64,000 nt of DNA from Phalacrocorax aristotelis (Eukaryota > Chordata > Aves > Suliformes > Phalacrocoracidae), in contig NC_134281.1 of assembly GCF_949628215.1 (NCBI RefSeq), forward strand, positions 45,962,512-46,026,511, written 5' to 3'. The notes beneath the pieces were generated by a model, which saw only the letters and a list, made by a program, of their open reading frames with translations, was not told the origin of the DNA and made no database searches. The position numbers and the translations under genes were made by a program. Positions 1 to 12,500 of the stretch are shown here, piece by piece (the stretch's first letter is position 1; each line of letters begins with the position of its first letter).

Positions 1-533
1 CCAACTGTTGCCTTCTACAAGGGGAAAAAGTAGTAGATAAACAAAATAGAGGAAGTGGATGTAACATACCAGAGAATGAACTTGAATGTAATGAAGCGGT
101 AGAAGCTGTAGCCAAAAGATGTACTTGCAAGAACACAGACTCTTTGCTACCTTCAACATTGGACTCTAGTTACGAAGACAAAGACGCTTTATCCCTTATT
201 TCTAATGAATGCTGTGAATTAAAGCAAAAATCACTTAAAGAGGGGGATGATCTAGAAATTTCAGTTTGTATAACTGAAGGTGAGCTAAGCCACCATTGTA
301 ACTGCAGTGAACATCAGCCCTATGACACAAATTCTAGTAATGAATTTTCGGATGCCGAAAGTAGACAGAGTTTGATAACAGAGTCTTCTCAGAAGAATAA
401 GTGCACTGGCACACCAGCTACCTCGCCCAACTGCAAAGCAATGGTGGAAGCTCATGATCTCAAAGATGAAGGCAGACTCTCTACAGAAGAAATGCATTAT
501 GTATTTGATAAGTTCATTTTGACTTCAGGAAAG
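1..533 (+). CDS. TUT4: TUT4 exon a (left-truncated): acidic linker
   Basis: The frame opens at base 3 and stays open for 177 codons to the donor AAG|GTAAGC. The residues are Ser/Glu/Asp/Cys-rich with no recognisable fold, as expected for the linker before the catalytic half. The exon continues to the left of the window. Confidence 0.88.
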
Positions 534-3500
534 GTAAGCTGTGTATTTGAGCAGTTCTGGTCATGTATCAGTGGGCTGTTGCTTTTAAATCTCTAAAACT
601 AAGGGTGGATGGTGACGGGATTCTTCCAGTGATCGTTTCAGTCTCTGTTATGAATGGTAGCTCTAGCATTTTTAGAGTACCAGTTATTCAGGACCAGAAA
701 ACACCAAATATGTATGCCATTTGGACGGGATGGTCTGTTGCCCCCATCTTATGCAAAACTTCCTGATTTCCACAAAAAAAACCCACCAAACCTGGGTTTT
801 GGTTTTTGGTTGCTTTGTGGTTTGTTTTTTTTGCCCCCTTCCTCTCCTACTTTCATGTAGAATTTCCAGGTACTCATATGCACTGTGGGAACTAAACGCA
901 GCCTGTTGAGGGGTGGTGTTCTGTTCTTTGTAGAGACTCTGTTGCTGTTCAGATGCTAAATGTTCTTGGTTGCATGGACTTACATGGAAATGTTAGGTCT
1001 GTTGAACTATCTTAAAAATAAAATTGTGTTTGTGCACCTTGCTTCTTCCGCCCCCACCCAAGCCACCAACTATAGTATGCAGCATCTGCAAACGGGATGG
1101 ACATTCCAAAAACGACTGCCCAGAGGATTTCAAGAAAATTGATCTAAAACCACTACCACCAATGACAGACAGATTTCGGGAAATACTTGATATAGTGTGT
1201 AAAAGGTGTTTTGGTAAGTTGGAAGCATGTTTGTACTCCACTGTAAACCAAACTGTAATCTGGAAAAAGTAAAAACTTTAGCGTTAAATTATTTATTCCA
1301 GTAAATTCAGTGGGAAGAATGTCTTCCAGGTACCCTAGGCTACAAATTCACCAATATTTTTATTTTCATATAACCCATGGTTGTGATACCAAATTTTTAT
1401 AACAGGTTTGAGAAACTAATACTGTGCAGGATATTTCACTGGGTTTGTAAAAAGTTGCTAGTGTTCCCAGAAATTAGGCTCTGGGCAAAACTAGTTTTTG
1501 TGTTTGACAGATCCTATGGCTGCTTTTGGAAAAAGTCCCTTTTGGGTGCTGTGGTGGGTTAACCTTGGCTGGATGCCAGGTGCCCACCAAGCCACTCTGT
1601 GTTTGAATAACTGAAGAAAAATCAGACATCTGAAATAAAATCCTAACCACTCTAATGATATCACAAAAAAGAAAAACACATACTCAAGGAAGGTAGATCT
1701 AACAATAAAAAAAAAAAGGTAACTAATACTTTTAAATAGCTGAAAAAGATTTTTGAAGTAGTTGAATGTCATATCTGACTGTGTTTTAACCTGTTTTTAC
1801 TTAGATGAATTATCCCCTCCTTTATCTGAGCAACAAAACAGAGAACAAATTCTGGCAAGTTTGGAAAGATTTATTCGAAAAGAGTATAATGGTATGTAAC
1901 AGTAGGTAGTGATTCTTGATAATGCTTTCTTCATTCATGTTGTCTAGAGCATGAAGATGTAATTTGTCTTGTTATCACTCATTTTCCTTGCTTAAAGCAG
2001 TGGCATCTCTTTTCCCTCTCTATGTAAAGCTGTCTTGCAGACCTCTAAACTGAACATCCTTCAGTGTTCTTCCATGGAAATGTCCCTAGAGTGGAGGAAG
2101 AGCTGCAAGAGTAATAATGCAGATACAGGACCATGGCAGTCAGGAAAAAAAGAAAGTTTTACTGGGTCCTGGCCAACTATTTTGTTGCCTAGTCATCAGT
2201 GTTAAGTATCTTAGAAATCTTAATGAGTTTGTTATCTTCACATCCCTTTTATAAAATAAGCAAAAGTATCTTACTACAGTGATGGAAGTCAAGGCACAGA
2301 GATGCAAGGTGATTTTTTGCAGATGTTGTAAAACAGTGCTAGAGCCAGGTACCAAACCCAGGTCTCCTGAATTCCAGTCCATTGCTTTACACAGAAGGCC
2401 ATCCGTTCTGCTGTAGCTGGCCTGTGATCAAGGAACTGTGAATTGCACTTCCATCCACCAGCTGTGCCCTCTACCTACTGGCAGCAGCTGAGGATTGAGA
2501 CCTGTTACAGAACCTTGAAAGACTTAGGATTTCCAATTCTATAAAGGTTAGGAGAAAGCTGTGAATAGGTGTTTTTTATATATATATATCCTAGCTTTGA
2601 TTTCAGTTTAACAGATAAATATATTCTTTTCAGTTAGGAAGAAACTGCTTCCTCTCAGTTACATAATTTTGCTTTCCTTTACAAGAATGAAAATACATTA
2701 TAATATTGTGTTTAAAACAAAAATGTAAGCAAAACAATTGGGAAAGAATGTTCCATGAAGTATATTAATCTTATTGCTTGTATCTTCTTGAACAGTTTGC
2801 TATGGTTACAGAAACTTTACTGATTGACCAAATTTACCTAGTCACAGGAAAAATACGCAACCTAGATAAAGTATGAATGGAACCAGAAATATTGCTTGGA
2901 CTACCTTAAAAGTAGCTCTGTCTTATTGGTGGGGTAAAGCTGTACTGGTGACTGGGTTTCCACATTATTTTGATTTATTTAAAACAGGAAGGTGCAGTGG
3001 CATACCACAAAACATTGCACCACATTGAGAGATGCCAATTAATGGTTATAGTAACTCTGTAACATACCTCACTCATAAAAATGATGTGGGCTTTATCCTG
3101 CCTTGCTTTCTAGAAATAATTTTTAAAGCATTGTGCTTCCTCCTTTATCAAAGGTGAAGTCTTAGAAGTGATGATAAGCTCTCTCCTAAAGCTTATTTTT
3201 CATGTGCACTTATACATCTCAGTTAAGCAATATTCCATAGTAAGCACTTCCCATTCAACCATAAAAGAATTTATCTTTTCTTGGTCTACTCTTTTAATCA
3301 GACAAAGCCAGGCTTTGCTTGTTTGGCTCTTCAAAGAATGGATTTGGATTTCGGGACAGTGATCTAGATATCTGCATGACTTTGGAAGGCCATGAAAATG
3401 CAGAGGTAAGAGTTCTGAAACTGATAAAATTTACTCTTCTTTAAGGTTTTTTTTTTTTAATTCTATTAAGATTCTGTCCACAGAAAAGGTAGAATTTTGC

Positions 3501-6500
3501 TATGAGCACATTGGCTTGTTGCACTCTGCACAGCTTAAGCAAGATATGGCCTATTTTCCTTTTAATTCCCTTTAGGCCCACATTTAGTGTACTGTAGATG
3601 TCCACATAGAGAATATGAGTCAACAGTTTACATAAATTCATGTGCTGGTGTATTGCTTACTACTTTTATATGTAGACTTTTCCTCTACAAAATATATGTT
3701 TGATAGTAAATATGCTTGTTGAGATAGGATCCATATTTCAACACTGAAGCTGTGATATTTGTTTTTCCTAGAAATTAAACTGTAAAGAAATAATAGAAGG
3801 TTTGGCAAAAGTTCTTAAGAAGCATCCAGGTAGGTGTTTTAAACTATTACTTGTTTTGTATCTACATTTACTATATATGTAGTTAATGGAAATGTTTTAT
3901 GTACTAAAGTGTTGCTTCCCCAGGTTTGAGAAACATCTTGCCTATAACAACAGCCAAAGTGCCTATAGTAAAATTTGAACACAAACGAAGTTGCTTAGAA
4001 GGAGATATCAGTTTATACAATACACTGGTAAGCGTCTGTTTGTGTTTGGTGTTGTGTTTGAAGAAAACTTTTCATTCATTGTAACCCACTCAAATAATCA
4101 TTTGAGGGAATAATTTTGAAACCAGAATTAAAATGATTTTGTGTGTTTGGGTTTTTTTCCTACATTATTTAAATTTAGTGGCCCACACCCTCAGCCCAAT
4201 CCAAGTAGCTGTATAACTTGATGGCAGAGCAGCATCGCAGCACACAAAGCATTTTTGTGAATGCTCCTGAAGAGCTGTTAGTGCCACATTCACCATGGCG
4301 TTTCTGCCATCGTGGATAGTACATCTCACCCCAGCTTACATCTAGCACCATGAAATTGCATGATTTCTTATGTAATGGGCTCATACTCACCTGTGAATAA
4401 AGAGGCAATTTGAGGAATTTGTTCTAATGTGAGTCATCTTACGGACTTACTTCTTTGCTGGTGTTTTCCAGAGTTCTTATTGTTACTGCATTAAAACTGT
4501 CCTGATTACACCTTTCAGTTATGTTTTTTTGGGGAATGTTGCATGAATTTTATGGAATATTGTTGTGATTTTTTTTGCCCTCCAATAGCATTAAGCATCA
4601 TCTGTGCTTGAACTGCAGACTGTACTATAATTAACCATAATTTACATTGAACTACCTGTTTGATTTTGCCTTCCACCACCCTTTTCCCAGGCGCAGCATA
4701 ACACAAGAATGCTGGCTACATATGCAGCTATTGATCCTAGAGTGCAGTATCTGGGCTATACAATGAAAGTTTTTGCAAAGGTAATATAAAAAGAAGGTGC
4801 TTATTTGTATAATGCAGTGTTTTCTGGTACAGCCACTGAATTTACCTTTTGCTAATACCAAGTGGAAAGGGGACAGTAGAATGCTATTAATATGAAGTGC
4901 GCTTTCTTAAGCTGAATATGCTCCATCTGATTGTTTGGGTCAGAATCAACTTCTTTACTCCTGGTATCTTCTGCTGTCTGTTGAAAGATTTCTGTCTAAG
5001 AGGAAACTGATGAAAGGAAAACTTTTTTTTTTTAAATTTCAGACCAAAAACTGGAAGAAATGGTAACTGTAAGATGTAGGGGCATGTGGTTGTGCATGGG
5101 CTTCCCAGGTATAGGACCAGCCCAGAGATTACTACAACTTTCTTCTGCCCTACTTGCCTTGTTTTACTTACTATAAAAGTCAGGAGTCAGTATGGGTTGA
5201 TGAATGCCTGAGTCTCTCTTTGATGTGCCTAGGGCATACACTTGACTTTGAGTTTGGAAATATCAAATACCAAATCTGCTGCATCTTTTTGTTACGATAT
5301 TCTAACAACGTGTTATACTGTACAGCCTTTGATAATTAAATGTGTTTCTTTTTATTCAAGCTGTACTATTAAATATACTCCCCTGACACATCCAAAGAAA
5401 GCTTAGTGCAACAGGGGCAAATAAGGCACGGGTTATAGAGTGTGTGTCATGCTACCAGATGTTAATGTAAAAAATTACATCAAGATGAAAAAATAACTTT
5501 GTTCCAGAATGGAATGCAGATGTTAATTATCCTGTGACATAGGTTATGACATGATCATTGTACTTTGACATAGTCACCACGTCTAGTAATTTTTTTTTTG
5601 GTGTAGTCACAGTAGTATGGAATATTGCCCTGTCTCTTCTGTGTCCAGATGAAAAATGCCTTGTGTTGATAATTTTTTTTTTGTAGTATTGAATATTATT
5701 GTGCACTTTCTGAAAATCTTACTGTAAAGACCAAGTTTCCAAGTTGTGGGACATACAGTCTTGAATGTGTATGTATGGAGGTGACTCCATAGCTATACAA
5801 ATACTTTGTGTTTAAGCAAAATGCTTCCTCCTCGGTTGGGTTGTCAGAAAAAGACATGAACAGCTGTCACTGCTGTTGCTAATGTGAAAGTAATTTGTGA
5901 ATCCCTGTTTTTTTCCAGACCTAGGAGTTTAAAAGTGTGTTGTTTGTTATGTCACATGCTTGAAGCAAAGGGTAGCTTAGAAGCAGGTGCTGTAGAAAGG
6001 TTAAACTGTAATAAGGTACTTAGGCATAGTAAAGTAATTCACTGCTGTTTGTTTTAAGCTGTGTTGTGCAGGCTGGACCGTGGTTTAATTAGGTGCGTGT
6101 ATGTATGTTAGCAAAATGCTGGGTATTGCCTGAGTTGCCAGTATGACATGGAAATACTTACCTATTAATTAATTATTTAAAAGGGGGTAACCAAAACAAT
6201 AAGGAATTGTAGAAGCAGCTCTAGTAACATGAGTTCAGGAAAATTAAGTTTTACAGTATTTGAAACCTAGACATGAGATGTGGAGGTTTTTTTGGTATTT
6301 ATGTTCTGGGGGCTTTGATTTTTTTTTTTCCCAGTTTGGCACTTTATAAACTAAAAAAGAATATTTTGACTATGAGAAGCTTTTCTGTTTGTAGTCAAAT
6401 TTTGCTGTGGATTTGCCAGATAGAACTTGACTCTAAGGACATATATTTCTTCATGCTTCACAAAAAAATTTTTAGTTATAAGATTAATGTATTTTGTGTT

Positions 6501-9500
6501 ACTGGTGGGGTTTCTGTTTGCTCTCTGACATAGCTGTTAGTCTTGAATGATAAAATGTTAATTCAGTGTTTGGTTTAAAATTTTTTTTTTTCAGCGCTGC
6601 GATATTGGTGATGCATCCCGTGGTAGTCTGTCTTCGTATGCCTATATTCTTATGGTTTTGTACTTTCTACAGCAGAGAAATCCACCAGTTATTCCAGTTC
6701 TTCAGGAGGTAGGTTTTCAGAAGAAAGGCTATGACAATAGATGCACTGTTTCTTCAAGCCAAATATGAGAAGTCTGGGTTTTTAGTATCAGGTGGATGAA
6801 TGAAATATGGGGCCCTTCTGCATTAGCCTGTTCCTAACTCCTGCTTGGTTTTAGTGGGTAAAACTTATCAGGAAAATTACAACAAAATTGGGAATCTGTT
6901 CTGCTGTTACATTTACTTTGGGATTTTGGTCTTACGATGATATTTATATGCTGAACAGGATAGAAAAAAAAATTGGCAGGTGGTATGGAGAGAAGGGAAT
7001 TGTAATTATGAGACTTCGCCAGATGCTCTTAAGATGTGAGTCCAGCTCTTCCATCAGTTATTGTCAGAAACATTATTTATTGCTCAACACCTTATCTGTA
7101 AGAGAAAAAGTTTATTTTATGATTTGATATGGGGGAAGGGGAAGATAACTAATGCTTTGGTACAACTTTAAAGATATTATTTTACATGTGCCAGGAAACT
7201 TTCTTAATAAAGTAACATTCTGTACCTCCATTGCATGGGTGGGACAATATAATTAGTCAGCTATCTTACCTCTTCCTGGATACATTCTGGAACTCCCAAG
7301 CACTTCTGAAAATTATCCCTTTCTGACTTTTTTGTTGTCTGCATGCAAGAGGAAAATTGGCTTAAGCGCCACAGTTGAGAATTACACTTCCTTGTTGATA
7401 GTTTAGTAGTGGTTGGGGGTTGTTACTTTATTGCTACCCTGAGAGTGCATTTAAGTAACAGTGGAATTTCCCCTTGGCTTTGCTAAAGTCAAAATGTAAT
7501 AGGAGTCATATAAAGTCTCCATAGAGATTTTGTGGGCAAGAGGGATGTTGGAATCTTGATGAGGTAATTCAGTCGTGTTTTCTTAGTTGCAAAGAACAAG
7601 GAAAATAAAATACTCAAAGCATTTGAGAGAGGTTGTAACAATAATGCAAAACAACTTTCAGGCTTCTCACCAATGGGAAATTCTGCCTGTAAAAGATGTA
7701 ATTGTTAAAATGGAAAGATTTATATTTTTGTATTATTTCTTACCATCAAAACTGCAAGTCTTTTATGGTGATTTTGAATTAGAGTGGTAACTGTGTCCCT
7801 TTCTATTTCGGCAGATATTTGATGGAAAACAGATTCCACAAAGAATGGTGGATGGATGGAATGCCTTTTTCTTTGATGACATGGAAGAATTGGTAATATT
7901 CTAATTCCAGAAGAGTCACTAAAACTTACAGCATGTTTTTCTGGGAAAGTAATACATTTCTAACAGTGTAATATATAAATGTAGTAGTTAAAAATCCATA
8001 TCCATATTATTATAACTTCCCCAATGAGTCCCATTTTGCTGAAATGAGTGTATGTTTTTTCTTGATGCATTTAAAATAATTTCTAAATAATATAAATCAG
8101 GAAAAATACTTTTTACTCTTAATAAACAGTCCAGGATTGAGGAAGTGTTAACTGTAGTGATTTAACCTTACTTTAACCAAGTAAAACTGTTCATTTTAGA
8201 CAAACTCATAATTAGGAGAGGTAGTTCAGGAAGAGAAGTACTTTAGTAACTGTAGCTGAGTAAATTTTGTCTTCCATTGCATGCAGAAGAAGCGTCTGCC
8301 TTCTCTTGGAAAGAACACCGAATCACTTGGAGAACTCTGGCTAGGGTTGCTGCGATTCTACACTGAAGAATTTGACTTCAAGGAATATGTGATCAGCATC
8401 CGGCAGAAGAAACTGTTAACTACATTTGAGAAGCAGTGGACATCCAAATGTATTGCCATCGAAGGTACTTAACTGCTGAATTTTTGTTCCGTTAATGAGG
8501 GAGTGATGAATGCTGTTGCTTGAGGATGTTCTCCTTGTAGCACAGGATCTCTATGTGAGGAAACTGCCATCAGTGTTTGAAAAAAGTGTTGTTTGCGAGT
8601 CCTACAGCTTACAAAATGAGGGGGGATTAGACTCCTAACTTCTACTATATGTCAATAACTTGCTCTTAGTTATGGTTAGTCACATTTTTAAAACACCCAG
8701 CATTGCTTTGCTATCATCTACCCTGTGAGTGCATTTAAAATTGAATTATCTGAGTTAAACTAAAAAATAATTGTTGCACTATATTTCTTCCATTTACTAA
8801 TTTCTTTTTCTCCCTTCTTTACACAGATCCTTTTGACTTGAATCATAATCTCGGTGCTGGAGTCTCTAGGAAAAGTAAGCTATTCATGTCTACTAATGAT
8901 TAATGGTAACTAATTTCTAAAGTGTTGTGCCTTTTCTGTTGTTTTCCAATAACTTTATCTTTCTTCAATAGTGACCAATTTCATAATGAAGGCATTTATC
9001 AATGGGAGAAAATTATTTGGTACCCCATTCTACCCAACTGTTGGAAGAGAAGCTGTAAGTTTTCATAGTTTTTAGTGTGTTTTTCACTTTTCTTCATCCA
9101 CTGGATTGATGCATCCAAAGCAAATCTTTTGTATGTATTTATCAATTTGGTATGACAATGTATGTAATTATACATCATCTGCCTAAAATGTATACCTTAG
9201 TATTGGGCTCCTGCAATGTAAAATTCACAGGAGTAGTTGGGTGGGTGATGAATATTTTTGCCCGGTTTGGGGAAAGTAAGCTTGTTCTGGTTTTTGTTTT
9301 TTATAAAACTTTTCATTGTGTGACTTTAAGTATTGCAGAAAACTGCAAAATCACCTATAAAACCCAGAAACAGCTTTAGAAACTTTACTAGCTATTCATG
9401 TATCTAAAGAAAACAGACTCATGAGATGTTACATTCTGCTTATTTTTCCAGTTAGCAGGGAGGGTAAGGATTGACAACCAACTTTTTTGGTTTTTTTAAT

Positions 9501-12500
9501 CAGTTGACCTTCAGAATTTGTATAGTGAGTCAGGGTCAGGAATGTGTTCCTGCAATGTCATATTAGAAAAGTACTCCTCTGTGCTACAGGGTCCAGTTGC
9601 TGATGCGTAAGAGAGCGCTATATTTTTTATATGAGCAAATAAATCAGCTGGAATTAATATTTTTAACATTTACTTAGAAAGGTGTTTTCTAAGACAGTTT
9701 AGAGGACTGTTCTCCCAATGGCTTTCAATAGGGTTTTTGTTTCTAAGGGATTTTGAAAATCTTTTGAAAGCTTTTGTTTCCCCTCATCCTTCCCTGTCTT
9801 CTCTTTTTCCATTTGCTTACTTCATCTGTGTTTTTTCTGAGTTTGTATTAAATGTTCTTTGATGCAATGACTGTGTTCTGTTTTGTGCTGTGCCTAATGA
9901 AATAGGACCTGTTTTTATTGGGGCTTTTGAGTACTACTGTGATACAAATAATAATGAATTACAGTGTGGATGTAGTTATCTGTAACTGACAAATATGCAA
10001 GTGTATGTAATAAATATTATTGCTAATTATTTTTTAAACTGCTTGCATACATGTTCAACACAAGGCTATAGTGCTTCTGGAAAGCATATACAGTGTGTTT
10101 GTTTACGTGGTCGTTTGTGTTGTTCTGCCTCATCTCAGATTTTTCACTGAACGTTTTACATGAGGATAAAAGGCGAGACAGAAAGTGGCCTTAGCATGCA
10201 AATGAGCTGTCTCTCATGTGAAGGAAATAATGCCAATAGTATTACATAGCATTTTATTTCTCAAAAATGCTCAACAAAGGAGTTGTTCTTGATCTCCTTC
10301 CTAAGCCAGTGCCCCATGTTGCAGCTTAGAGGTACAGAGGAGACTGTAGCAAAAAGGTTCAGTGAATTACCTGTCTACAGTAGGTCTCTGTTCCTGAGTT
10401 GGGGTTGGTACATTTCTACTGATACTTCTACTTCAGTCTTTCAGGCAACGTGTTTATGTTGCACAGAGGCTGTAAACTATGGCCTTTGTGCTGACACACA
10501 TCAGAACTGTAGCTGTCCTTAGCAAATTCCAGGGGAGGGGAGTGATACAGGTCAGTGTGCAGATGCTCCATCTGTTTCCCACTTGAACTTTGTTCTGTCT
10601 AGGGGGATATAATCATGTCATTTGGGAAGGAATATAGGCTGTTTTGGAAAGCATATGAGCAGTGACTTAGATACCAAAATAGATCATATGCAAAAAATTG
10701 CCCTCTGAAGAACCTTTGGGGAAGTAGAAGGTAGGTAGCAGGCTGGAGCCTGGATAAGCTGTTCTGCAAATTCAGCCTCTGACCCTAAGACTAAACACTG
10801 CTTTTTAGCTCAAACTGCTCCACATCTTTGAAAAAGCTGCCATTATCTAGGGGAAGAAAAGGACTAGGTATAACCTAAGTAGTAGTAAAATGTAGGAAAC
10901 AATAGGAGGTGAAAGCCATCCATTTTGCTTTCATTTCTCAGTCCTGTAAGTGAATCGTTTATATATTGTATCCATCTGATGTGTTTTGATAGGAATACTT
11001 TTTTGACTCAAAAGTGCTGACGGATGGGGAATTGGCACCCAACGACAGATGTTGTCGTGTCTGTGGAAAAATTGGTCACTACATGAAAGACTGTCCAAAG
11101 AGGAGGAGGTAAGTAATATATAAAGCTAACGTAAAATCCTTGAGATTATATCAGGAGAGATTTGGATATTTTAAATTTTAATGGCAATTAAATTATGAAT
11201 TACAGAGACAATCAAAGCTTCTTATCCTCAACTTCCCATCGGTTTTTGCTTTACTTAAGACTATTTTTGGTCATCTCCTTAAATCTTAGAGTGTTTATGC
11301 AAGTACACACAGAGTGAAATCAACAGTCTATAATATGTTAATACCTTTGCTTCATGATCTATCTATGTAGTTACAGCTTACCTTAAAATTTAGATCACTA
11401 AATTATCTTTTTATAGTGTAAACATTCAGGTGGAGACCACATTACCTGACTGCACAATTTGTAATTTATTAAGATGGATTTCCTGTAGTGATCATGTTCA
11501 GAAGACAGTACTGAATTTTAATTGTTCTGTAGATCTGATAACTTACCTCTGCAAGGCAGGTAAAAGTTCATTTATTAAAATCTAGGAGTAGTTAAAATGT
11601 GCATAGTTAAGGTGCATTTCTGCGATGTCATAGTAGTGTCAGTAACTTAGTGATCATGCACTTGTACACTAATTGCTCTTAATGAGTTTTGGATCCCATA
11701 CTCCTGCAAAAGAAGCCCGTAGTACATGCAGGCCAATGTCTCCTGAGAGTGTTTAGCAGGAAATGACAGAGAATGTGCACTCATTACAGTTTTACGTCTT
11801 TGTATTTTTAATGGCCCGTTCAGTGTAGGTTGTCAGATTCCTCCTAAAACCTGTTGCAGCCCTTAGAATGCAGATTAAAGTCTGGGGTTTTCATATACTC
11901 CCTATGTTCTGTTGTGTGCTCCATTATTCTTCAAAAGATTCTTGGTCTCTTCCTGCTACAAAGTCCTTGTTTTACAGCCTTTTATTTAGTCAGCAGAGTT
12001 AAAGATATGTGGAACTGGACTGGAACTCTGAGGTCACAGGTTGACTATTTCAGCTGCTCCCTTAACATACTCCTCACAAGCACTAGCACATTGAATTGCA
12101 TCACCTCTTTCCCTACATCTGCCTCAGGAAAAGAAGTTGTGATCTGCTCTTCATACAAACTGCTACTACAGCACAGCCACACAGAATCTCTCTCAAGTTG
12201 TATATGTAAATCACGAAATAATATTAATGTTAAACAATTGTAGAGATATCATGTGGAAAAAGACCTTTATTTCTTGTCTTGGTTCCTGATCACTAGTTCT
12301 TCTGTTTGTTGTATTAACAGTGCTGTTAATACAGTATTAACAGTTTGAAAGAACCTCAGTGCTTTCTTTCACGTCCTGTCTGGGCTCAGGATGCTAATAC
12401 ACTCTTAAAGAGAAATATACCCTCTCCAGTCGGGGGAGGTTATATCTACAAGATACAGCTAACTTGTTTGTGTATATTCTGACTCAGTGGGATAGTTGCA

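Noticed and set aside
11854-12243. A 129-codon open frame in a TUT4 intron
   Set aside because: It has no flanking splice sites that join to TUT4 in phase and no recognisable domain.
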